From an uncultured Oscillospiraceae bacterium (GTDB lineage Bacteria; Bacillota; Clostridia; Oscillospirales; Acutalibacteraceae): DNA of 24,759 nucleotides. The stretch covers positions 1-24,759 of the forward strand of contig CATWUX010000014.1 in NCBI GenBank assembly GCA_958354085.1, given 5' to 3'. The notes under the pieces are model-generated. The model saw only the letters and a list, made by a program, of their open reading frames with translations, was not told the DNA's origin and ran no database searches. Numbering within the stretch: position 1 is the stretch's first letter; every line of letters begins with the position of its first letter. Positions 15,565 through 23,292 of the stretch are shown piece after piece. A program made the translations under genes and the position numbers.

Positions 15565-17031
15565 TCATTTTGCCCGTCTGCACTTACGCAGACGGTGCCA
15601 TACGATTCCCAGCAAGACAACAAGCAACGCGGCTAGGATGCCCCATGTGACACACCGATCAAAGTTTTCATTCAACCATACCTGATTTTGTTTCACGGAA
15701 GCGTCGGAATACGCCTGCTTGGCGTTAACCAGCTTAAAATACTTCATCGCCTCCGGATACCGCTGCAAGCGGTACAAGCAATAGCCCGCTTTATAGTACG
15801 CCAGATCACAGTTGTTGTTGCATTTGATGATCTCCTCCCAAAGCTGCAGGCTGTCGGCATATTCCTGCGCCAGATAGGTACGCATTGCCCGCAGCACCCG
15901 TTCCGCGTATTCCGTTGGCGCAAACAGGATCAACTCGCCGGTTGCCCGATCCGTCGCATAGATCTTGCCCTCATGGTACGTAATTGCAGACGGCGATGTA
16001 AAGGCGCCGGTTTGTCCCGAACCGAGAGCACCAAACACAAACAGCAAATTCCCCATATCATCGTAAGTAAAAATGCGCCCTCGTTTATCGTCCAGAATAT
16101 AATAATTACCGATCTCATCGGAGGTGATATCCACAAAGCTCGACGGTCCGGTGATACCGGTGACACCGGCATACGGATAGGCCAGATCGCCCTGCACCAG
16201 TCCGGTACCGTCGATGGGAGTGCGCACCAGCACGTCCCCGCCGGACAGATTCAGACGCCGCACAGGCTCGCCGACCTTGGCTACCGAAGTGACCGCGTAA
16301 ATAAAGCCCTTATGATCCAGCGAAAAATTCTTATACTCCACCGGCACAAACTGAGTCAGTTTGGCCGCTTGTTCCTCCGTCATCACTTTTTTCCACAGCA
16401 GCGTAAATGCGGAAGCCACCACAGTGTTGCTGCCGTAATACCCCAGGAAGTTCCCCTCCTCGGTAAACTGTAAAATACCCTCGTTTACATTTTTCCCCAA
16501 CACAAAAATCCGTTCGGAGGTATCCACCAGCACCTTTTGTGGTACGAAAGCAAACGTCTCCGGCAGCAGCTCAGATTCCGGTTTGCCGATAATGCGTATC
16601 AGCTTTCCCTCTCGATCCAGCACAACTACCCGACCGTTGCCGGAATCGGCTACATACAGCCGACCGTCACCGGTCACAAAAATGCCGTAGGGCATGGAAA
16701 AGGTATCCTCTTCACCATCGCGGAAAAAAGAGGAAATCGAACGGCTCCATTTCAGTTCCGGGGTGAAAACATGTATGGCATTCGAGCCGGTATCACAAAT
16801 ATACAAATTTCCCTGCGCATCAAACAGCAGATCTTCAGGGCTTTTCACCGTTACACCCAACTGCGAGGCCGACAGCACTTTTTCCGGAAGATACGCCTGC
16901 GGCGCCGCTACATCCAACGTTCCCTCATCGGTGGTGGAATACGAATACGCACGATATGGGTCAGACGCCAGCACCGGCATACTGCCGCACAGGAAGGCAA
17001 GGAGAACAATCCCTATCAAAAACTTTTTCAG
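15565..17031 (-). CDS. NHL-repeat propeller protein with TPR segment and C-terminal membrane helix
   Basis: The preferred start is a CTG at 17031: it gives MKKFLIGIVLLAFLCGSM with a proper basic start, and an AAGGAGG lies 7 bases upstream. The TTG at 17019 would be 19 bases away and would drop the lysines. The mature protein has NHL-type blades from about 55 to 340, such as SPEDLLFDAQGNLYICDTGS, MPYGIFVTGDGRLYVADSGN and SPSAITYHEGKIYATDRATG. A TPR-like pair follows (about 360-440, LAYYKAGYCLYRLQRYPEA), then a membrane helix and a KCRRAK tail. The propeller and TPR would therefore lie outside the cell membrane. NHL propellers bind proteins or ligands, and this one may be a scaffold. Its precise role is unknown. 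Confidence 0.85.
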   Translation of the reverse strand: MKKFLIGIVLLAFLCGSMPVLASDPYRAYSYSTTDEGTLDVAAPQAYLPEKVLSASQLGVTVKSPEDLLFDAQGNLYICDTGSNAIHVFTPELKWSRSISSFFRDGEEDTFSMPYGIFVTGDGRLYVADSGNGRVVVLDREGKLIRIIGKPESELLPETFAFVPQKVLVDTSERIFVLGKNVNEGILQFTEEGNFLGYYGSNTVVASAFTLLWKKVMTEEQAAKLTQFVPVEYKNFSLDHKGFIYAVTSVAKVGEPVRRLNLSGGDVLVRTPIDGTGLVQGDLAYPYAGVTGITGPSSFVDITSDEIGNYYILDDKRGRIFTYDDMGNLLFVFGALGSGQTGAFTSPSAITYHEGKIYATDRATGELILFAPTEYAERVLRAMRTYLAQEYADSLQLWEEIIKCNNNCDLAYYKAGYCLYRLQRYPEAMKYFKLVNAKQAYSDASVKQNQVWLNENFDRCVTWGILAALLVVLLGIVWHRLRKCRRAK

Positions 17032-17038
17032 AACGAAC

Positions 17039-17045
17039 CCTCCTT
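17039..17045 (-). promoter_or_regulatory. Ribosome binding site pointing to a CTG start
   Basis: The minus strand reads AAGGAGG, overlapping the stop codon of the upstream permease. Seven bases separate it from CTG at 17031-17029, and the in-frame TAA just upstream rules out any earlier start. Confidence 0.65.
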
Positions 17046-17940
17046 ACTCTTTCATGCCCGATGTCGCCATAGTGTCAATAATCCGCGTCTGATTAAACAA
17101 GAACACCGCCGCCGGAATAACCAGCATCACCACACCGACCGCCTGCGCCGCACCCATTCGCACCAGCGCGCCGCTGGTAATCTGACTCAGGGCATACGGC
17201 AAGGTCTTTAAGCTTTCCGCATAGACATAATTGGAGTTATCCAGACTCCACATCTGTTGAAACATTAAGATAATCACCGTCAACCAGGCCGGCCGTGACA
17301 TGGGCATAATGATCCGCCAGTACAGCCGACAGTTGGAGCATCCGTCGATGCGCGCCGCCTCGATCAGCGTATCCGGAATGGTCGTCATATAATTGCGCAT
17401 AATGAAAAGCCCCAGCGACGAACCGAGAGACGGGATCACCGACGCCCAATACGTATCCAGCCACCCCAGCCACGAAATCGTCAGGTAGTTTGCAACATCC
17501 GTTACTGCGGAAACAAACATCAGAGACAAAATAACCAGACTGTTCAGCGTGCGTACCAGCGGAATCTTCATTTTGGCCAACGGATACGCTGCCATCGATG
17601 CCAGCAGTACATGCCCGGCGGTAACCGTCACCGTGATAAACAGCGTGTTAAACGCATAGCGTACAAAAGAAACACGGGTATTCTGCATCAGGTTGAACAG
17701 CATACGGAAATTATCAAACGTGGGACTTTCCGCAAAAATTTTCGGCGGATAATAAAACAGCTCATGGATCGGTTTCAGCGACATACTCACCGACATGACC
17801 AGCGGGAGTAAACTGAACAGCGCCATCACGCTGATCAAAAGCAGCATCAGAATATCGCCATAGGTTTTTCTGTTACGCCGCGAACCGTCCGAAAGCAGCC
17901 GCCGGTGTTCGTGGTGTCGTTTCTTTTCTGCTTTGCCCAT
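17044..17940 (-). CDS. Carbohydrate ABC transporter permease, MalG type (first pair)
   Basis: The protein is 298 residues. A basic N-terminal tail of about 27 residues is followed by six membrane helices. The EAA loop reads IEAARIDGCSNCRLYWRIIMP from 193. The start ATG abuts the stop of the previous permease with no gap, which suggests coupled translation. It forms a channel with the MalF-type partner. With the large solute-binding protein encoded upstream it makes a complete import system apart from the ATPase. Confidence 0.93.
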   Translation of the reverse strand: MGKAEKKRHHEHRRLLSDGSRRNRKTYGDILMLLLISVMALFSLLPLVMSVSMSLKPIHELFYYPPKIFAESPTFDNFRMLFNLMQNTRVSFVRYAFNTLFITVTVTAGHVLLASMAAYPLAKMKIPLVRTLNSLVILSLMFVSAVTDVANYLTISWLGWLDTYWASVIPSLGSSLGLFIMRNYMTTIPDTLIEAARIDGCSNCRLYWRIIMPMSRPAWLTVIILMFQQMWSLDNSNYVYAESLKTLPYALSQITSGALVRMGAAQAVGVVMLVIPAAVFLFNQTRIIDTMATSGMKE

Positions 17941-18864
17941 TTATGCACCAACCTTTCGCAGCCCGCGGATGACCAGTCGGTTGATGGTGATCATCATCAC
18001 AAACAGGACGACCGAAATGGCAGACGCATACCCGCGCTCCACCCGATAGGTATTGTAATCCATCAAATGCGTCATGATCAGGTGGCCGGCATAGTTTGTG
18101 CTGGGGAAGCCGGCCAGCGCGATAGAGGCACCTACATTGGAAAACATGGCAGTGATCTGCAGCACAGCCGCGGTGATCAGATGCGGCGCCATCAGCGGGA
18201 TCGTCACATACAGCACTTCCTGAAAGCGGTTCCGCACTCCATCGATCGCGGCGGCCTCATAATATTGTACATCGACGGCTGCCGCACCGGCGCGCATGGC
18301 AAGGAAGCCGGCGCCCATACTCATCCAAAGCTGTACGATAATGATCAGCGGTAAAATATAGGTATCCGTCCCAAACCATTCGATCGGATTGGTAATCAGT
18401 CCCATGCGCAGCAAAAAGCTGTTGGCATAACCATACATGTCGCTGGAAAAAATGATTGACCAAATGGTATAAACCGTACCGGAAATTGTGGGAACATAAA
18501 AGATAAAGGTCAGCACACCGCGGATGATGGGATGAAAATCGTTGATGATCCAAGAGGCAAAAAATGACAAGAAATATCCCAGCGGCCCGGTGACAAGCGC
18601 AAAAACGATCGTATTGCGCAGCGCAATCCGGAACACCTCATCGTTGACAAACAGTTCCCGATAATTGCGCCAGCCGACAAAAATCGGCGACTGCAAAATA
18701 TTATACTGCGTAAAGCTCAGTCCGATCGTCATCAAAACCGGCAGCACGGTAAAGGCAAAGAAAATGATCATAAACGGCGCCATCAAGACATATCCGGAGC
18801 GATTCTGCCACGCCAGAGTGCATTGATATCGAAACCGTTCTTTCCACGTACTTTTCGTTTTCAT
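17941..18864 (-). CDS. Sugar ABC transporter permease, MalF/LplB type (first pair)
   Basis: The preferred start is ATG at 18864 (307 residues): GGAG lies 8 bases upstream of it but only 2 bases from the alternative ATG at 18870. The EAA loop reads YYEAAAIDGVRNRFQEVLY from 201. There are six membrane helices with a typical first-helix region GYVLMAPFMIIFFAFTVLP. It is linked to the large solute-binding gene by a TAATG-type junction when the outer ATG is considered. It is the permease partner of the following MalG-type protein. Confidence 0.92.
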   Translation of the reverse strand: MKTKSTWKERFRYQCTLAWQNRSGYVLMAPFMIIFFAFTVLPVLMTIGLSFTQYNILQSPIFVGWRNYRELFVNDEVFRIALRNTIVFALVTGPLGYFLSFFASWIINDFHPIIRGVLTFIFYVPTISGTVYTIWSIIFSSDMYGYANSFLLRMGLITNPIEWFGTDTYILPLIIIVQLWMSMGAGFLAMRAGAAAVDVQYYEAAAIDGVRNRFQEVLYVTIPLMAPHLITAAVLQITAMFSNVGASIALAGFPSTNYAGHLIMTHLMDYNTYRVERGYASAISVVLFVMMITINRLVIRGLRKVGA

Positions 18865-18869
18865 CGTCA

Positions 18870-21731
18870 TTACTCCAAACCAAACTCTTTCCGCTTGTCA
18901 AGAATTTCCTTATTGATCTCCTCAACTGTATCCAAAATGGTTTCCCGGGCGCTTTTCCCCATATTGATCGTCGATTTGATTGCATTGGAAATGCTGCGTC
19001 CGACATAATATCCGCCGGGCACCTCGGGGATTCCCCGTACGTATTGCCATTGCTCCTCCAGCGCCTGCGCCGCCGTCGAAGACCATCCCAAACGACGGAC
19101 AGCCTCTTTATTGGCAGTAGGCCAGCGGGCAGAGGCGCCCTGTATCGCTTCCAACTCCCGTCCGTACGCTACCTGGGCATCCGTGGAGGTCCACCATTTC
19201 AAGAACTCCCATGAAGCATCCGCATCGGTTGTGTTAGCAAAAATCATACACGCGGAAACCGAAGCCGCCACATCGCGGGAAATACGGCCATCGGCCTGCT
19301 TCACCCCCGGGATCGGTACCATCTCCCAGACGCCGTCGATCTCCGGCGCCGCCAGTACCAAAGAATTATAGAATGTGTAATCGTTAATAACCAGCGGCAT
19401 CGTCCCGGTACGAAACCGGTTGATCGCGCTGTAGGTCTTGGTGAAATTGTACTTTGTATAATACTCCGCCCATTCCACGAAACAGTTAACCGCCGTCAGG
19501 TCGTCCAGAACGCACAGTCGATTGTCCGCGTCATATACCGAAGCGCCTCGTTGCAGCAGCAGCGCCGCATACAGTGTGTTGAGCGCCGTGGAATCGCTGC
19601 CGGATTGTACCGTTGTCGGCTGCGGCAAACCCACTTCCATCCCCTGTTCCTGCAGAGCGGGAATCAAAGCATACAGCTCCTCCCACGTCTGCGGATACGC
19701 CGCGCCTAATTCACCGAGAATATCCTTTCGGCAGAACATCATCAAAAACACCTGCTGCTCCGGCAGCGCATACAAACTGCTGCCCAAGCGGAAAGGCGTC
19801 AGCGCACTCTCATCAAAGCGCTTACAAACCTCCTCGACGTCTGCAAAAGTGCGTAAATCATACAGCGCCTGCCGCACACCATAGTTCAGCGGCTGCGCCT
19901 GACCTTGAAAAATTGCCACGTCCGGCCCGGTTCCGCTGGCGACAGCCTGCCATAAAATTCCCATATTGACCAAGCGTATATTTAAGCGTATGTTGGTTTG
20001 CTGTGTAAAATAATTGTCGGACAAATCCCGTAAGATACTCGCTTGATCCCGTCCGGAATTGCCGGCCAGCCAGAGCGTTACCTCTCGATCTGCCTGTGTA
20101 TTTTCCACTACGCTCTCTACTACGTAATAATCCACGAGAAACGAAGCGACAAAATCCTGAACAGCAGAGAAAACGCGAGTGAAAAATCCCGCTTCTGCCG
20201 CCGGAAGAGCCTGTTCCGGCGCCGAGACGACCAAATAGTCAATCAGCAGCGGAACTTCCGCCGCAGACGCCACCCACGAGGACAATGCGTTGATACGGTC
20301 GCTGAAGGTCGACATTTGCTCCGGAATTGTATCTTTGCGTTTGAGCATCATGTCAATCAGCACCAGCATCTGGTCGATATAAGCGGACTGTTCTCCTTTG
20401 TTGCCGCTGATCGTTTCCAGCTGCGCGTTGGCCGCTTGCAGCTCCTGCCGTGCCTCTTCAAAAACAGACAGCATATCCGGGATACTGCTTTCCAGATGAT
20501 AATCCCGCAGCGCATCCGGGAAGCTGCCGGTGATCGCGGTAATGCGGCGATATAAGGACGTCAGTTTCTGAACCGTGCCGGTGACCGCCGTTAAAATAGG
20601 CGCCAGTTCACCGGGAACCACCTCTAGGCGCACCGTATTTGCGCCTTCCTGCAAATAGAACCGATATGCGCCGTTTTCATCGCCAAACGTGTACATATTC
20701 CAGTTCAAGTTATACGGAATGCGAAACGACTCCGCCTCCGCAAACGGGATCTCCCCGTTGATATACAAGCGACGCGACGCACTGGCACCGGAAACAAAAT
20801 CCTGTTTTGTGCGCATCGACAGGGTATACAGACCGGCCGTGGGCACGTCAACCGTCCATTCGATCCATTGCCCCTTATATTTCCAGTTGCTCGAACCAAC
20901 GCTGTTGAGCAAAATACGGAAAGAATCATACGGGCTATTGGCTGGTGAGCTGCGATCCTCAACGGCATACAGCGTATTGGCGGACTTGAGTGAGGCATCC
21001 TCCCCTTCCACGATATGCTGTGTACTTCCCTCGGTATAGCCCGCCGCCGCATACTGCTGCTGTACCTGTGCATACGGCAGCGGATCCGGATGCACATAAA
21101 AGCGCAGATTTCCCACCGCCATCGGTTCGGCCAGTCCTTCCAACGTAACCGTATGCGTGCCGGCCGTCAGGTAGAGACGCAGGGTTTTATCCTCGTAGCC
21201 ATAGCCGCTGCGCAGCAACGTATCCCGCCAAGCGGCGATCTCTTTCTGACCGCGACGATATTCATTTCCGGAGGACGAGTACCTTTTCTCTCCCTCATCG
21301 GCAAAATAGCGGCTGAATACGATATCCTTTGCCTCCGGATAAGGCAGCTCGCCGTCGACATACAAGCAGCGTTCAATCGTATCGCCATAGCCTTCCAACG
21401 GATAATAAGAAATGCACAGATCATACAATCCGCTTTCCTGCACCGTAACCGTCCAGGTGACGCTGCCCTCCGCATCGGTTTTCAGCGCCGCTTTCCCATC
21501 CAGTTCCATCGTCTCCGGCTCTGTTCCCGTAAACGCGGTATAAGCGGTTCCCGCCACATCCAGCACGGCATCCTGCGGCGCAAGCGGTTTTCCCGCCGCA
21601 TACGCGGCAAAGCCGGACAGCTCCAACGAGGTAACCGGCTGCTCTGCCGCCCGGACCGTATAAGAGACACCGCCGACGCTTCCAAACAGCCATGCCGCTG
21701 TTAACAAAAGAGCCTGTATCCGTTTCGACAT
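18870..21731 (-). CDS. Large extracellular solute-binding protein fused to two carbohydrate-binding-like modules
   Basis: The protein is 953 residues, about twice the size of a normal family 1 sugar-binding protein. The signal peptide ends near SYTVRAAEQ and contains no lipobox Cys, which is unusual for a Gram-positive binding protein. Two beta-sandwich modules follow: about 35-215 and 238-375. Both have a VTWTVTVQESGLYDL / IEWTVDVPTAGLYTL pattern, an R-C/R-L-Y-V/I-D/N-G-E strand and a final HTVTLE / NTVRLE strand, as in carbohydrate-binding modules. A helical region (about 385-545) leads to the solute-binding fold (about 549-900), with VTLWLAGNSGRDQ, GTGPDVAIFQG, PQTWEELYALI and a final ASWEFLKWWTS. 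The gene has a GGAGG site 6 bases before the ATG. It may bind and present long glycan chains to the first permease pair (inference). Confidence 0.85.
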   Translation of the reverse strand: MSKRIQALLLTAAWLFGSVGGVSYTVRAAEQPVTSLELSGFAAYAAGKPLAPQDAVLDVAGTAYTAFTGTEPETMELDGKAALKTDAEGSVTWTVTVQESGLYDLCISYYPLEGYGDTIERCLYVDGELPYPEAKDIVFSRYFADEGEKRYSSSGNEYRRGQKEIAAWRDTLLRSGYGYEDKTLRLYLTAGTHTVTLEGLAEPMAVGNLRFYVHPDPLPYAQVQQQYAAAGYTEGSTQHIVEGEDASLKSANTLYAVEDRSSPANSPYDSFRILLNSVGSSNWKYKGQWIEWTVDVPTAGLYTLSMRTKQDFVSGASASRRLYINGEIPFAEAESFRIPYNLNWNMYTFGDENGAYRFYLQEGANTVRLEVVPGELAPILTAVTGTVQKLTSLYRRITAITGSFPDALRDYHLESSIPDMLSVFEEARQELQAANAQLETISGNKGEQSAYIDQMLVLIDMMLKRKDTIPEQMSTFSDRINALSSWVASAAEVPLLIDYLVVSAPEQALPAAEAGFFTRVFSAVQDFVASFLVDYYVVESVVENTQADREVTLWLAGNSGRDQASILRDLSDNYFTQQTNIRLNIRLVNMGILWQAVASGTGPDVAIFQGQAQPLNYGVRQALYDLRTFADVEEVCKRFDESALTPFRLGSSLYALPEQQVFLMMFCRKDILGELGAAYPQTWEELYALIPALQEQGMEVGLPQPTTVQSGSDSTALNTLYAALLLQRGASVYDADNRLCVLDDLTAVNCFVEWAEYYTKYNFTKTYSAINRFRTGTMPLVINDYTFYNSLVLAAPEIDGVWEMVPIPGVKQADGRISRDVAASVSACMIFANTTDADASWEFLKWWTSTDAQVAYGRELEAIQGASARWPTANKEAVRRLGWSSTAAQALEEQWQYVRGIPEVPGGYYVGRSISNAIKSTINMGKSARETILDTVEEINKEILDKRKEFGLE

Positions 21732-21876
21732 ATCGTTCCTCCGTTATCCGTACACGCAGAGTTTGTTGCTTTTGTATATCGGCGTTGTCCTGCGCAAACA
21801 TACAAAAGCAGCAAACTGCCGCTTCAAGCCCTGCCCGCCGGGAATTCCGGCGGGCAGGTATTTTTGATTGAATCGG
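21732..21876 (-). promoter_or_regulatory. Intercistronic region with two strong hairpins
   Basis: This 145-bp gap is by far the largest in the right part of the operon. A 12-bp perfect GC-rich hairpin (21830-21841 with 21847-21858) lies 18 bp after the lipoprotein gene's stop. A second, 18-bp stem with one G-U pair follows (21760-21777 with 21800-21817). No T-run follows either stem on the transcribed strand. Such hairpins often protect the upstream binding-protein mRNA and raise its level over the permeases, as in malE-malF. Regulation of readthrough is an alternative. Confidence 0.6.
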
Positions 21877-23262
21877 TTAATTGTTATAGGTCGCGTCGAT
21901 AATCGCTTGCAGCTCGCCGTCCGTGGAAGATACCACCGCTGCCGGCGTGCTGTCCCCACGCATCACCGCGCCAAAAATGTTATCGGCAATCAGCGAACCG
22001 GTGTTCAGCGAAACGCCGGGTAAAAGCGACATATTCTTACCCATCGCCAGCAAAAATTCCACGTCTTCCATGGTCATGTAGGACTTATCCAGCATTTCTT
22101 CTTTCACACTGTCTTCGCTTTCCTCATAGTAGCCCTGCGCATCTGCGGGATCCCATGTGCGCTTGGCCTCCATCCAGAAGGCAGCGCGCTGCTCGGCTGT
22201 GAAATCGGAATTCGACGGCAGCGACCAGAACGCAAATGCGTCTATTATATCCGCCAGCCCGTTATTCGAGGGACCAAGCGGCGGCGTCACAACGGAATAA
22301 TCCTCAAATCCGGATTTTTTCAGGCTGCTGGGCGAGGGAATATACGCAAACAACAGCTTTCCGTCCTTAAAGGCGTTGAGCGTTTCGTCCAGTGCCTCCT
22401 GCCCGGCGTCCCACGCGCCGAGAACCGACTTATCCTCCAGCGACATAACACGTAAGAATTCCAAAAGCTCCATTCCGCGGTCTTTATTGTCGCCATAGGT
22501 AAAGCCGTTATAATATTTTCCGGAGGCACTGTCCTGTGTCGCAATGGAAAAATTATTGGTGACCTTCAGCGTACTGGCCAGCATAAAGCAGCCTACGCCG
22601 TATTGCTCTTTGGCGGGATCGGTAGCCGCGCGGCAATATTCCCGGAATTTATCCCACGTCCACTGGCCGCTGCGCGCCAATCCCTGCGGATTTTCCAGCT
22701 TTAAGGCGTTTAACAGCTTGGTGTTGATCAGGAAGGTATTGATCGGTGTATAATTCTGCGATTTCGGCATGATGCCCCAATTTTCACCATTTAGCACGTA
22801 GCTGGTTTGGTTCCATCTTTCCGCATCCGAAGCGGATTTGATCAGCTCTGTCGTCGGCACCAGCAGGTTTTGTTTGATGAGGCTGACATAGTTCCAAGAA
22901 TGGCACATCAGGATATCGGCGTATACCTCGCCGGACAAGCTGCTTTGCACAAATTTGCTGAAATGGGCGTCCTGTGTGTCGATCACCCACTCCACCTTGC
23001 AATTATAGCTTTCCTCTGCGTTTTTCAACGAATAATACCAGGCGTCCTCGCTATCGCTGTTGCCCAGCGACGGCTTTTCCGGCTCATACCAAACCGCTAC
23101 CTTCATCGTTTTTCCGCCTAAGTTCATAGAGGTATTTTCCGCTTTCGACGCATCTCCGGACGCCGGGGAGCCGGAGGAACTGGTATCCCCGCATCCGGCC
23201 GACGCCAGCAGCATACCTGCCGCCAAGCCCACACACAGTACGCGAGCCAACAAATTACGCAT
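21877..23262 (-). CDS. Sugar ABC transporter solute-binding lipoprotein
   Basis: The protein is 461 residues. The signal peptide ends LASAGC (Cys24), followed by a Ser/Gly/Asp-rich linker, so it is lipid-anchored. The mature part has the family 1 binding-protein layout: MKVAVWYEPEKP start, YADILMCHSWNYVSLIKQ, NYTPINTFLINTKLLNAL, WTWDKFREYCRAA, and a later AFKDGKLLFAYIPSPS. It presumably captures oligosaccharides for one of the two permease pairs. The ATG has AAGGAG 8 bases upstream. It is followed by strong hairpins that may raise its expression. Confidence 0.9.
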   Translation of the reverse strand: MRNLLARVLCVGLAAGMLLASAGCGDTSSSGSPASGDASKAENTSMNLGGKTMKVAVWYEPEKPSLGNSDSEDAWYYSLKNAEESYNCKVEWVIDTQDAHFSKFVQSSLSGEVYADILMCHSWNYVSLIKQNLLVPTTELIKSASDAERWNQTSYVLNGENWGIMPKSQNYTPINTFLINTKLLNALKLENPQGLARSGQWTWDKFREYCRAATDPAKEQYGVGCFMLASTLKVTNNFSIATQDSASGKYYNGFTYGDNKDRGMELLEFLRVMSLEDKSVLGAWDAGQEALDETLNAFKDGKLLFAYIPSPSSLKKSGFEDYSVVTPPLGPSNNGLADIIDAFAFWSLPSNSDFTAEQRAAFWMEAKRTWDPADAQGYYEESEDSVKEEMLDKSYMTMEDVEFLLAMGKNMSLLPGVSLNTGSLIADNIFGAVMRGDSTPAAVVSSTDGELQAIIDATYNN

Positions 23263-23292
23263 ATCGGTTCTCCTTTTCAGATAAAATATCGG

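Noticed and set aside
15688..16473. Plus-strand open frame of 261 codons
   Set aside because: It is antisense to the NHL/TPR gene, whose repeats are evident; no ribosome site was found.
21830..21858. Terminator ending the solute-binding lipoprotein transcript
   Set aside because: On the transcribed strand the stem is followed by GCTTGAAGC, not a T-run; the T-run is on the wrong side.
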